Below are positions 22,640-35,400 of a stretch of DNA of 64,000 bases, piece by piece. Below the pieces are notes generated by a model, which made no database searches, was not told where the DNA came from, and was given only the letters and a program-made list of their open reading frames with translations. This stretch comes from Oscheius onirici (taxonomy: Eukaryota > Nematoda > Chromadorea > Rhabditida > Rhabditidae), in NCBI GenBank assembly GCA_932521025.1, contig OW051471.1:434001-498000 (forward strand), in the 5' to 3' direction. Both the position numbers and the translations under genes were made by a program. Each line of letters opens with the position of its first letter. Position 1 is the stretch's first letter.

Positions 22640-24560
22640 TGACTCTTGACTACAGGTAAGCCTTTTGTGGGTCTGCGCTACGTTCTCGAGTGTTGTGGTC
22701 AGTGTCGCGCCCCTCTCCCCGGCGCAGGATAGCCCTTATTAATGTGGCTGTGCGAGTTCGAGGGAGAGAGAGAAGGAGAGACTGTCCCCTGTGTACAGGT
22801 GCGCACAGCCGGGACAGCCGCGCTCGCGCGTACCGTCATGCGACGCGGCCACACAACTGAGCGATTACCTCTCTGTCTCACAGTTTTGTCTTTCTGAATT
22901 TCTCTAAGCGTCTGACCGATGGACTTTCTGACTCTTTGTCTCTCTGCTTCTCTGTCCCGTTCCCTCTGGAAAAAGAACGTGGAAAAATCTCGACCAGAGC
23001 CTAATCTGGAGGATCTTGATCTTTGATGACCTCTGTAATTATCTCCTCCCTTTACAGCCACAATTTGCCGCATTTCCCTGGGAACTTTTTGGTTTTGGAA
23101 TTACCCAATTGCAATTTTTCTCGTCTCAATTTTGCCTAGAAGTGCTTCAAAACTTAGGCCGAAAAAAAGCTTACAAAAACCTCTTCCCTGAGACTGTTAT
23201 GACTGAAAAGCTGATATTTTTGGGACGACTCAGTCTTGACAAAAACAACACAGTTTTTTCAATTGAAGACTGTAAAATTTCTTCCAGATTCTCACTTACC
23301 AGAACCAGCAATTTTTTTTTACTTTTATTTCTTCAGTTTTTCACCCAGTTAGTCGAAATGACAGACTTGTGACTGCTACTATTACTTGTAGTCGTCCTTC
23401 TCTTTACCTTCACACAATTCTTATAATCGTTGTTTAGTTTTTTATTCCTGTTTCACGACGTCGATGAGACAAAAGTTTCGACACTATTATACTCACTTCG
23501 TCGAACAGATGAAACAAAAAAAATCGAAATTTCCAGCTTGATGCTCACTTTTGGCGTTTTATTTATTCAAAGTTTTTTTGATTCATTTTGGCCGTATTAG
23601 AATCTTGTTTTTTTTGGTCATACAGTCTATGAGTCTGCCATTTTTGTTCCTAGTCGTTCTAGACGAAAAACTGGGAACAAACCCGTTCAATTCAGCTTTT
23701 TTTATTTTTTTTGCTTCATCCGTTCTACGATATCCGTCATATTTTTTTGCTCATAATTTTCACAAAACACTGGGTACTTTTCTCAATCCCACACCCCTGT
23801 AAACCTTGACGAGATTCTCTCTCTCTCCCATCATTCCTGGAGCGTAATCCAATCATATATCCCAGTCGGTGTTAGGGTCTGGCTGCACGTTTTTGTCTCT
23901 CTCTTCCAGTTGATCATCATTTGGTTAGAGACTTCCTTTCTTTCTACACAAAACTTTCTCTCCTCTTCCGTATCATCTTATTCTGTGAGACCCTTTTTCT
24001 GAACAAACATCATTTTATCAGAGCATACAGTCTGTTCATTTTGAAGAGCGAGATACCGTAATCCATTCGATATTCGTATCGAGACACATTACCCAAACAA
24101 ACTCACAAATTCACTGCCTATTCTTGACCGAGTATCCAATTTTTGAGGGATATTGGTCTCGAGACGAATGAAAAGGTTACGGCATAGCCCTCTTCAAAGT
24201 GAACCTCTTCCTGAGACCCTATATTTCTGGACAAACAGCTTTTTTCTGGAAGGTTTGAGAACGAGTCAGCAGTCAACAAGTTGATAGTGAGGGCAAAGAA
24301 ATGGGGGTTTGCGATCTTTTCTGGAGAATCCATGCTAACAATTCTTACTTTTTTTTCTGAAATCGTTTTTGGATCTGTTGGTTCATCGGGTTTTCCAAGA
24401 GAATAAAAAAGTATTTTTTTTGCCTACGCCTTCTCAAGTGCAACTGTTTGTAGTGCAGTAAGTCAACCATTATACCCGTTTTGAAACAAAATATCACTCA
24501 AAAATGGTGCTCAATATTTTCTTCAGGAACTTTGTTTATTCAACTTTTTGAAAACCGGAA
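22640..24560. other. Intergenic with a GC-rich patch and a palindrome
   Basis: A GC-rich stretch at 22700-22860 (AGCCGCGCTCGCGCG) stands out from the AT-rich surroundings and might be a 5' leader or promoter, but no exon can be proved. A palindromic repeat of the CGAGACC family lies at 24033-24215. The rest shows nothing. Confidence 0.35.
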
Positions 24561-24788
24561 CGGCTATAAACTGTAGTCTTTCATCTTGAATAAGATATGA
24601 GGGGATCCCGAAACATTTCCAAAATATCAAAAAAATTCAGTATGGACCTTTTTTTCAGAACTAAAATGCTTCCAAAACTAGTGCACAGCTCAGTGAGTAA
24701 AAAAAAAATTCATCCAAAAATACTTTTATGCAATTCATGAAACTTTTCAGAAATTTCCCTAAAGAATCCCGTTCTCGACCTATAAATG

Positions 24789-26054
24789 GGGCTGACTCAT
24801 TTTAAGAAACTTCGGATTGAAAAAGACTCAAATTGAAAACAGGCGAAACGAAAAAAATCATTTTGAAAAAAACATGTCGAAAACGTTCAAATTGAAAATG
24901 ACGAACTGCTAACGGTCATTTTGAAAAAGTTTCCTTTGAAAAAATTTGGACGCAATTGCGTACAGAAAATTCCTACAGTATCTGTTTATATTTTTTGACG
25001 TTTTTTTGCATTCTATTGCGTTCTATTGGTTTTTTTTCCATCTTAGAACGTAGAGAAGACTTCACTTATTGGATTCGTACGCAATTACTTTTGCAAAACA
25101 TAATTATGCAAAGTTCCGGCTGAAAAAGGTGTAAAACATTAATACAATAGAAAGCGTCTACCAAATGTTTATTTGCCGGTAAGTACAAACAAAATGATTA
25201 TTCGTGCTCAGAATACAACGTCGAAAGCGTTGTTACTGGAAGTAGCGAAGAATGTCGTCTATTTCGTCAATCTCCGCAAGAGTAGGTATTGTAACTAAGG
25301 ATTTTCTTCCGTTCAACAGCATTGATCAGCTGCTTCTTGAGTAATGCTTTCGTCTTAGGCTGTGGCTTGATGTGTAAATGACAAATTAATACAAAAATTG
25401 AGTCTAAAAAACAAACCTGGAAGATTGGTGCCGCCTTCAGAATTTTCGCAGTAAAGAGACCAACTGTTTGAAAGGCTTAGGTACATCGTCGAATGTTCCG
25501 TCTGCAACTAGAAATTTTGAAGATTCCACCTCATACAACGTTTTATCCGCCGAATGGTTGTGGTTTTGGAGCGTGCACGTTGTTAGAAGGGCTGACTCTG
25601 TAAGCAGCAAAAGAAGTTGATCAAGTTCGATGCCTGGGTTTACTCTAAAAAGGAAAACTAACTTGTAGAAACAGTGGAAGACGCGTGATCCGTCAACATT
25701 CCTGTATATTGGAGGCATAAGATAATTTTTCAGTATTTTCGGCTGTTTTATAGTCTTCATTTCGGTCTGAAGCATCAATTTATCACAAAAAAAGTATACA
25801 AAAGCAACTAAAAACAAGAAGAACAAATAAATACATAGAAAATGCTGAAAAAGAAACAAAAAGATACGGTAGGAATTTTCCGTACGCAATTGCGTCCAAA
25901 TTTTTGCAAAGTGAACTTTTTCAAAATGACCTTTGGCAGTATGTCTTTTACAATTTGAAAGTTTTCAAAATGTCTTTTTCAATTTCACCTTTTTCAACGC
26001 AAATTTTTTTTCAAAGAGACTTTTCAATCCGACTTTTTTCAAAACGAGTCGCCC
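24789..26054 (-). mobile_element. Mutator-like (MULE) element with 10-bp target duplication
   Basis: The ends GGGCTGACTC and GAGTCGCCC begin long imperfect terminal inverted repeats (about 180 bp; both arms contain TTTGGACGCAATTGCGTAC or its inverse). CCTATAAATG is repeated exactly at 24779-24788 and 26055-26064. The uninterrupted equivalent is seen near 27807-27830 (CGACCTAGAAATGACTTATT). The interior encodes, on the minus strand (25889-25437), a piece with KFLVADGTFDDVPKPFKQL, the hallmark of MULE transposases. The frame is too short and lacks the rest of the catalytic core, so the element is non-autonomous. Confidence 0.85.
25190..25889 (-). pseudogene. Truncated MULE transposase fragment
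   Basis: An open frame of 150 codons (25889-25437) ends in LVADGTFDDVPKPFKQLVSL. After a possible intron, a second open stretch reads TIPTLAEIDEIDDILRYFQ with a stop at about 25236. Full transposases are several times longer and need three acidic residues; only the first region (ADGTF) is visible. Not expected to be active. Confidence 0.65.
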
Positions 26055-26810
26055 CCTATAAATGACTCATTTTCAGCGTAATTTTTTGTACTTTTTGTGA
26101 TTTTTGAGGTAATACGGTAGTTTACTGAGCAGCAAATCTATCGCAAAACGAATATAAAGCTGATCTTCACGTGTAGGCGAAACATTCAAGTTCCCTTTTT
26201 TGTAACATTTTTCAATGTTTCACCACCTCATGACTTTATTTAGGGCCCAAAGTTCGAGTTGGCAATGACAACACGATCTGTCGATGTTATTGAAACAAAA
26301 GTTCTAAAATTGAAAAATTCCTATCTCCTTCCATCCCTGAAAGTTAGGCCGGTGTGGTTGCCTAGAGAGAAAGAGACCAAATCTGATCCCATTGGTTGAT
26401 TACAAGACGCTGTCTTCCGGCAACAAAAACTCTGTTATCTTGTTGCCCTGCACAAACTATTGGCATTCCATTCTTTAGTGATTAACAATCAGGAGATTTT
26501 TTCTTGCAAAAGTTCTTTGGAAAGTTTTTTTATTCTAGGAAAAAGAACTGAAAACTTTCGGTTTCACAGATTGCATAAACAGTTTTGACCCCATATTTTG
26601 TTGGTAACGTCTCAGAACAAAACGTTTTCAGAATTTAGCTCATTTCCTAGTTCACTCAAAAATCTCAGGACAACAAAACTTTTTCATTTCACTGATCGTA
26701 AACTTCAACAAATTGTAGTCTCTCAGCTTGACTCAGATATGAGGGGATCTCGAAACATTTCCAAAATATCAAAAAAAAAAAATCAGTATGGACCTTTTTT
26801 CCAGAACTGA

Positions 26811-27600
26811 GTAAAAGAGCTTACTAATTCTTGTTTTACGGTTACCTAATACTCTGCGCTGATACCCAGCGCGTTTTTCCTTAGTCTGGTCAAAATGAGG
26901 TCATTCATTCATTTTTTGGTTTTCGAGTGTTAGAACGCATTTCCAAGAGTTTTTATGTCCTACAATCTTGTAGAAGAGACAAAAAGCTACTCTCAATCTG
27001 AACATCTCAAAGTCCAAAAAGCTTTTTTTCATTCTCAAAATGGACAGTGTACATTTGCTTCAGTTTTTCCAGTAGGCAGTTCTTTAAAACTAACTTTGCG
27101 AGGTGAACGAAAGCACGTTTCCTGACTTTATCGATTATCGATTTTACCTTTTACGTTCACTCTATTCACTTTTTTGTCCTGAAGATGAGCGAACTTCACC
27201 GTCCTTTCCGTCCTTAGTTTGATGGTAAGATGCAGCTGCCGGTGGAAGAGATCAGAAAAACGCTAGGAACTTTTTTGATATTCCTTCGATTCCGACTTCG
27301 AAGAATCGAAGTATGAGGGCCTCAATAGGAAAACGGTTCGAAGCTCAACGCTCCACCTCTCTGTCCATTTTGAGAATGAAGAAACGCTTTTTGGGGTTTG
27401 AGATCTTCAGATTAGTTGTAGCTTTTCATCTCTTCTACAAGATTGTAGAACATGAAAACTCTTGGAAATGAGTTCTAACACTCGGAAAGCACAAATCGAG
27501 TGATTAACCTCATTTTGACTCAGATTAGTGAAAAACGCGCTGGGTAACCGCGCAGAGCATTAGGTAATCGTAAAAAAAGAATTAGTATGCTCTTTTATAC
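26811..27600. mobile_element. 790-bp palindromic element inserted in a dispersed repeat
   Basis: Ends GTAAAAGAGCTTACTAATTC and its near-inverse; both arms contain CGCGCTGGGT and a CTACAATCTTGTAGAA hairpin motif. It splits a repeat that is otherwise shared between 24580-24790 and 26700-26810 plus 27720-27850. The interior has no coding sequence. Confidence 0.65.
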
Positions 27601-30426
27601 TTTAAAAACTACTAGCTCCTTTTCTGAACGATTTGGGTTGAAAAACCGAGGTGGTCTATTTTGTCCCCCCCCCCCCCCAGTAGATTTTGGCTGCGGAGGG
27701 GGGGAGGGGGACAAAAGAGTACCAGCCAAAAAAATCCATTCAAAAATACTTTTATACAATTCATGAAACTTTTCAGAAATTTCCCAAAGATTCTCGTTCC
27801 CGACCTAGAAATGACTTATTTTCAGCGTAATTTTTCCGTTTTTGGTTCATCCAGGCCTACAGTAAAAAAAACAAATTTTCAATCGAACCACCCCAAAAGC
27901 AATCAAAGCTGCTGAAAATGAACATAGTGTTTCCTGGAATAGGTTCAGGGAACATCGTGTTGCTCTTTGACCAAAACTTGATGGAATTCGGATATTTTCG
28001 GATAAAACGTAAACTAGAAAAAGTAGAACTAATGTTCATGTTTTTAGCTTTCTGGATAAATTTGAACAGCTCCTTCACACAGACCCCCTTGCATTCCTCC
28101 AAGAGGCGCGCACAGATCAAGCCGTGTTTGTCGGCGCTTTTTCTCCCACCCCTAATTCCCTCACGAAGCCGCCGCCACTATCATTTTTCCTCGTGTAGTC
28201 AAACAAAAGACAGGCGCCGGACTGTCCCCCTGAACAACTGGCTAATTGGCCTCTGTAGAGAATTTCCTGATTAGCATATCTGTCTCTCACAGATCTCTCT
28301 AGGGAGGAGGGGGGGGGGGGGGAGGCACGCCCCCTAGAGAGACTGGTTCCTCTCTTATACCATTGGGATGCACGACGACGACCTTTCTTCCCGGTTCCTG
28401 ATAAGGAAATTCCACTCTCTCTCACTCTTGGACCCACCCTTGCATCCACGCCCGCCCAGCGCGCAGGGGCAATCACCTCCTTACGATCTTACTACTTTTT
28501 TGGCCAGGGAACAGAGAGATAAAGAGACAGAAAGACAGAGAGTCAGAGAGACAGAGAGACAAAGAGAGACAGAGAGATAGAAGGACAGAGAGAGACAGAG
28601 ACAGAAAGGCAGGGAGTAAGGAAAATAGTACTGTAAGGGATAGACAGGCAAAGAGAGACAGAGGGCCAGTCAGGGAGTCAGGGAAACAGAGAGACAAAGG
28701 GACAGAGTGACAGAGAGTCAGGGGGACAGAGTTATAGAGAATGAAAGAGTCAGAGAGTGAGAGTCAGGAGTAGAAAACAGGAGTAGGGCTTATACAGCTT
28801 TTGGTAGGGATTCTTGCCTGGCGTTTTGTCAGGTCTGAACTCTTTTGTCTCAGGAGACTGGTCCACTTCTATTGTTTCAAAGTCCCTTTATAGTTTCTTC
28901 CAAACCTGGTTCACTACGTATTCCTTATCGCGACAAATTTCCACGTTCACCTGGTTTTCATCTTCAACTATGTTATATTTTTGGTTCATTATCTCCGTAT
29001 CATTGGTTCTTTTCTGTCTTGATCGTCCATATTTTTGCATTGCCTTGGGTTCAAAAAACTCGTTCACACAAAAGTTCAACGTGATAATTATTTTTCGCAT
29101 TGTTACTATCGGCATCTAGAGCTTTTTCGTAATCGTGGTCGGTTTTTTTTTTCGATTCTCCACTCTTCCACATCTAGGTGTATTCATGCTTGACAAAATG
29201 AGTTGTTACCAGGAAAGCCTAGGAAAAGCTATTGACTTTTATGGTATCTTTGAAACTTTTGGAAATGTTTCAAGTTTTTGATGTCTTTTTGCTTTTTTTT
29301 CGATTTTCCGAAATATTCTGTTCTATCTATGTAGCTCAGGACTTTTGAGAGCTACCATCCCATAATTTCTAGACATTTTTGATACGTTTTCCTCTCCAGA
29401 AACTCTTCTTTCTTTGCCTTCTCCCAATCTTTATAACGCTCCCCCCCCCTTCCGCTCAAATCATTCCCGAAATGTCTCAGCAATGATGGAAAGTTTCAAT
29501 CACCACCCAGCCGGCTGGCCATCCTTCTTCCGATCTCCCTATAAATTCTGAACATTCCTTTCTTCTCTTTTTCACTTTTCGGACAATGAGAAATGTATAC
29601 ATAGTTTTCAGCCTTTTTTTGTGATGAACTGAAGAAGAATGAGAAGAGGAGATCCATACCAGCATAGGTAAGTTGAAGTTTTTTCTGGTTCACTGGTTTT
29701 TGCTAAGAAAACAAAGAGGTGTTGGGATAATATAAACAAGCCAAAAACATTTCATTTTTCAATTGTCAGAGTTTCAACTTTAGTATAAGAGAGTCTGATT
29801 TGACTCATTCGACGATGATGATTTTGACGATGATTTGACTCATTCGATGAAGGCTGGAGATGTAAAGCTTTTTATACTAAAAACAACAGTGTCGTTTCAA
29901 ATGTTCCCACGAACGTTTTTTGATTATTCAATGTCTTCAGTCACTGGACAAAAAACTTATTCACAGCTCCTAAAAGTATGATTTTTCTGTCAGTTTGGAA
30001 GTTTTGTATGCCTTACAACTGTAGCTGTCTTCCAGTGTTGAGAAAAGTATTGTTTCAGTATCAGGATAATATAAAACTATTCCGAGTAAGTTGCTAACGC
30101 GTACTTTCAGTTTCCAGAGAAAAATTGTATATATTTTTTGGTTTCCCTGCTTTCATGAATAGTGCCTAGAGTCCTGGCCTTTGGTTTTTTTTTTGAAAAT
30201 TCTTTGAAATGCAAAAGTCGCGAAAAATAATACAAAAAAAAGCGTAATCGTGCGAACCAACACGGTTTGCCTAATACTACGTACGTACAAAGTTTTCCGA
30301 CGATTTCAAACTTCGTCAAGTGCCGTCTTGATCCCGAAAAACGCAACTGCGTATTTCTTACGTAAGCGGGTGCTTTTTAATAGAGGCAATACGATAGTTT
30401 CCCCAAAAAATGGCGCGGTTTCGGTT
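27601..30426. other. Intergenic with homopolymers and a purine array
   Basis: Contains a C14 run (27665-27678) facing a G-rich tract, a G14 run (28309-28322) and a long AGAGACAGAGAG array (28505-28780). The 28080-28480 patch is GC-richer and could include a distant 5' exon of EPS8, but no joinable coding exon was found. A ...GTCTGAACTC phrase at 28832 repeats 9478 and 48430. Confidence 0.35.
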
Positions 30427-30873
30427 TTAAAGGGACAGTCTCATTACGTGCCTCCAAGCCTCCAGGGGAAATCAGGCAACTGCATGGCGGGACCCACGGT
30501 AAATTCCTGTTTTACGTTTTTCTCGTTCTATACTCATTTTTTCGATTTCTACTTGTTTCTAATCGATTTCTCGTCAAAAGTCACCCCTATAATGAGTGGT
30601 GGAACGCTAAAATTGGTGGAAAATTGACCGAAATAAACCAAAAAGCCCTTTTTGGGCAAAAAACGTTATTTTCATCTATTTCCGTCATTTTCCCACCAAT
30701 TTTAGCGTCTCACCACTCATTTTAGACGTAATTTTTGACGAAAAATCGATTAGAAACAAGTAAAAATCGATAAAAATGAGTGTACAACGAGAAAAATGCA
30801 AAAATGAAATTTGCAGTGGGTCCCGCCACGCAGTTGGCCTATTTCCCTTGCTATAATGAGACTGTCCCTTTAA
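30427..30873. mobile_element. TTAA-flanked palindromic MITE, copy 3
   Basis: Full-length 447-bp copy with TTAA at both ends, AGGGACAGTCTCATTA arms and matching interior arms; very similar to copies at 7591 and 54794. Confidence 0.8.
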
Positions 30874-31504
30874 TTTCATTTCGTTTCAAGAGAATTTTGG
30901 CTAAAAAAATTGGTCGTATCTAAAGCAGAAGACGCTTAGAGCATTGACGACAGCATAAAGGATTCTCTAATGCTCGCGACGAAACATTTTATATCCAAAA
31001 AAAAAACAGTTGAAAATTCTGAAACTTTCGCCCCCTCGCAAGCTTCTACAACCGCATTTACTAGCCCCCAGTCTTATCAAAAAAGGGCCATAGAACCCCC
31101 AGGCCTCTATAATCTCTCAATTGAGATAAGAACAACGACTCTCTCTTCCCCTAGTTTCTGTTTACAAGACCATTGACACCCGGAGACTGGTTTTTTGTTC
31201 CAATCCGTCTTTTTTCCCAGGGAGGGGATTAGTGACACGGAAAGGTGATAGAGCAGAGCTAAGAGAGCCGATTAGGAGGTGAGAGGGTCTGCTACGTGGC
31301 GACAGAGATGGTTTTTTGAACCACTTTCTGTTTGGTGCTTTTTCAGATTTGACCTGAATTCTGGAAAAAACCGATCTAGTGCCACTTTCTCTAATCACTA
31401 GTACGCAAATCTAAGAAGGCCAAGAGCTAATAAAATACCAAAAAAAAGTCGATTTACATGGAATCTTTGAAGCCGAACAAATTGTTCACCGTATTTCCTC
31501 TGTT

Positions 31505-31735
31505 GTTAGCACCTCTTACGTAAAAAAATACGCAATTGCGTATTCACGTTATTTAGAATTAAGACAACATTTTCTGACTATTTGAGTTCTGCAAAGTTGT
31601 AGCCCCTGATGTCCGCTACAACTTTGCAGAACCTCAAAAAGCTGAAAAATGTCGCCTTGACCCAGGAAAATGTGAATACACAATTGTGTATTTTTATGTA
31701 AGTGATCTTCTATTAGAGGTAATATGGTCTCAACT
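31505..31735. repeat. Palindrome with CTACAACTTTGCAGAAC core
   Basis: Outer arms TACGTAAAAAAATACGCAAT and an inverse near 31680-31710; inner arms TTCTGCAAAGTTGTAG and CTACAACTTTGCAGAAC. The family recurs at 40405-40590, 41450-41545 and 48940-49110, with relatives at 12150-12210 and inside 26811-27600. Confidence 0.6.
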
Positions 31736-34700
31736 CTGGCCGGCCTAACAATATGAGAGGGAATTTTTAGTAGCTTACCATAATATAGCCGGAAAATATA
31801 GGATACTCAGCTAGGCTCGTTGCTTTTTCTCCACGACAGTACAAAAGAATCAGTTTTAGCATCCGATAATGATCATGTTGTAAAGGTGAAACAAAAAAGT
31901 ACAAAAATTCTGGATAGCCCTGAACTATTGTCACTGTTTCTAGCTGGACATAAAGGGAAAATGTTTCAGTTTTTGCCGATGTATAGGAAGAAAAAACAAT
32001 GAATTGCCAAAAACCTGGGTTTGCATAGGTACTCTGTAGCAAAAAATTTGTTCACAATTGTGCTTGGAACAAACCATTTTGCAGCTTCGAATCCTTGTTG
32101 CAACGCTAACCAACACAGTAGTATCTTGCTATTGTCGTCATGGTTATTTTGTAGACGTGAAACTAGAGAAGACTTCTGTCAGGCAGTAACAGTAGGCAGC
32201 CTGAAAATTGCTTCAAATGTCTAATATAACAGCACGTCTTTTGTTCAGCCATTTATTCCCGGCATTGATAAAAATGAAGTCTTTCGAACTTTCATGATTG
32301 TGACACCTAAATGGTCTTCTCAAGACATTTCTTCCGCTTTTGTTTCACTATTTCCTGATATCGTCAGACGGTCCATTGAAAATTGCTAAAATGTCATTTT
32401 TTCCCCTGAAAAATTGAAAACTGCCAAGAAGAGTTCATTGTCCGGCCCCTGTGTGTAATTCTAGACACTGGAATCAAAGACTTCAAAAATGTATATTTTT
32501 GTTTTACGAAAACTATTTACTGACTTTTAGTTAGCCAAAAGTTAGTGTTGGTTCGAGTACCGTTTCTCTTCTCCCAAAAGTTCAATGACTCTTCTTTTTT
32601 AGACTGAAATTCCCAGCATTCCTCTCTTTATGACGTTCTTCTTTAGCACCTTTTTTGCAATAAAGTTCCCTCAGGGCTATCATTATTTCCCGGCCACTAA
32701 AAAGCCGCAGCCATTGTCTCTTCGTTCCCGTCTCCAGAAGGTCATAAAAGTATCAGGGAAGAGACAAATTTTATGGCCCATTCTTCGGCCTGATGACATG
32801 GGGTGGTAAAAGTGTTGTAGGTAATGCATTTTCTCTGGGTAAAGACTCTCTTTTAAATCCGAGGTGGTTTTTCATTTTTTTGAATAGAACCCAGTGCCGC
32901 TCGATCAAAATCCTTCCTATACCCATTTTTTTGAAACCAAGAAAAAACTTATAATTTCAATGACGCTAGTTCAGTTTCAACGAAAAATGGCTGCTGTGAG
33001 CTTTTTTGAAGAGGGATAATAGTTTTTTGAAGCATACGGCCGATACCCAATGTAACTCCAATTAGATGTTTTATATGTGTAGTTCTTGAAACCAAAAAGT
33101 TTCAATGTGCCCCCCCCCCCTCTTTTTTTTCAACTGGAGAACATTTCTACGCTAAAAATGAACATTTTGAACCAAAGAACTCCTTCTTAGCATAGCTATG
33201 GAAATGATGGAAAAAGCATTTTTGCCCTTTCAAAGTTCTGTAGAGAAACTGTTTCATGGAATCTTTATATTCTGGCAAATGTTTGGATCCCTATTCCAAC
33301 TTCACCCTATTTTGTAAGACTTCTGAGCCTTTGAATGGTTGTGTTTATTAAAATCTGAACCTCAATCCAGCAAAAAGTTTCTGTTTTTGTACTCAGTCTA
33401 GTTTTTTCACCAAAAAATTCTGCTAACAATTGTTTTGTCACCCTCTCTTTTAGTCACTCGAACTGTAAAAACTCCTCACACTCCTGTATCGGCTTAGCAC
33501 CCCTCTAATCAATTTCAAGCCTTCCGGTCGTAAAATGTTAATCCAGAGAGAGTTCTGAATCACTCTATCGGTTCCCCTGCTTCTCCTCTCTCTCTCTGTT
33601 TAGGCGACCGAGAAGGAGCCAAAGGGGGACGAGAGAGGCGCCATCTTATCAAATGGCGTCTCTCTCTCTCTATCACGCCAGTCCCGAATAGTAGGAATCT
33701 TCTTCTCTTTCTGTCTCTCAAAGTGACATTGATCGAATTTATCGCCTATTCTCTCTCTCCTTTTGGGGGCGAGGGAAGATATATGGACTGAGAGAAGTCG
33801 TAAAATTTCAAGAGCGGATGGGGTGTGAGACTGGAATTTATGGGTCTTTAAGACAGCCAAAAAATCGTTAGGATGGACACAAATTTTCATTTTCGTGAGG
33901 ACGGGTAAAGTGAAAAAGCGCTGGAATCCAAAATTTATCAAACAAAATGAGCTCCGTTTTTATTTCTCTTCTTGTATTGATCCTAATTTTCTTGACAAAA
34001 AAAGTGAAGAAAACTTTTCCACATAAATCAAAAAGTTTTGGGATTTGCTCATGTTTCACGAAGAGAGTATAACTCTAACTTAGCTACTGACAGTACTAGG
34101 CTTGATTCTGGTCCAAAAATTTTGAAGGTCAGAAAAGTGCGAAAAACTTCGTGGTTTCAATACCAAGACTTATGTCTTTTTGCCGTAGAAGGGTGCAACT
34201 TTTCCAGAGAGACCGCTAATTTTCGGCGCCTTTGCCTCATTTTCTCAAGAATTTCGAAAAAAATAGGTCGCTCCACATTTTTTGTATAAAACATACCATT
34301 CTCTTTTGCAATGCTTCCATCCTCCTGGTCGACCACATTCTAATTGTTCAAGCTCCATCTTGACATTATTCTCCCCTCCAAATACCAACTATTTTTCCTT
34401 CTAACTAATCCCCTGTCAAGGATGAATCATTCCTTTTTTTGAGTGATAGCCTCGCCGTCCCTTTGTCGCATATTTTGAGACTGAGTCAGTCTTGTACCGT
34501 CGCTATCATCGCTTACCACCATCTCCTATTTAGTTCAGTTGGAAACTAGCTAGAAAACAATACCTGCTCTTTTTTGTTCAAATTATAATGTTTCCCTACG
34601 AGAACGCCAGGTCCATTGGTTTTCCTATTGTAAAATCTTTCTTTAAAGAAACTGAAACTTGACACTTTTGGGAAAGTTTTGGTTTCAAAATTTTTACTAG

Positions 34701-35398
34701 TAAGCCGAAAACTGAAGGTTGGCACTTTTTGGTCAATCCCGCAAACAGAAGTTCGTTCTTGCCCAACGTCTTTATTCTTCCAAATTTTAGCTTACTTTCT
34801 CATAAAAATCGCTTCGGACTCGTCCTCTCTCATTTTGGGAGAGGTATCTTTCTTTACTAGAGTGCAATAGTGTACGTCTGTCTGTCGTGGTGTCCGCACA
34901 GTTGTCGAGACTAGCGTAACATGTCAAGTTTTGTCATGTTAATCTTTTATCGAACGAGATAGTTTTTTTTTGAGGAGAACGCGTCTGGGGGAACCTAAAC
35001 TACCTAAAGCGCAACGGTGTTTGGTAATCAGAACTAGGACAGCAGTTGTTACGTACGTGAGCGCCGCAGGCGCAAGGACGGCGAAAGCCGTCGTAGACGC
35101 CTGGTTATATAAAGAAAGAAACATTTGCTTGACGAATTCAAGAGGCAATCTTTGGGGAATACTTATCAGAACTCAGTCTAATTTTGACCTCAAACTCGTC
35201 ACACACGAGAGAGTCTGATTCTTTAGCTTTCTCCAGTAGAGTCTGAGTTTCCAGGTTACACATTTCCTGTAGGACTGGACCAAAAAGTAAACAAGTTGAG
35301 AAGTTTTTTCATTCGAGTAGTTGGTTTTTGAGTTATTTTTTTGGCTTCACCGATTGTGTTAGAACTAGAAGTCTCATGGGAACTTGCTCAATTTTACA
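31736..35398. other. Intergenic, mostly unrecognised
   Basis: No exon could be supported. Contains a C11 run at 33110-33120, a part of the 10215-10330 repeat in inverse at 33160-33290, and two partial SINE-like heads (near 34862 and 34974-35030). Confidence 0.35.
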
Positions 35399-35400
35399 TA

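Noticed and set aside
27857-28120. Coding frames on both strands near a GC-rich patch
   Set aside because: No domain, no splice-phase partner; composition not distinct from neighbouring repeat.
28371-28430. First coding exon of EPS8 (MHDDDLSSRFL)
   Set aside because: No GT donor in a suitable phase to join 37466.
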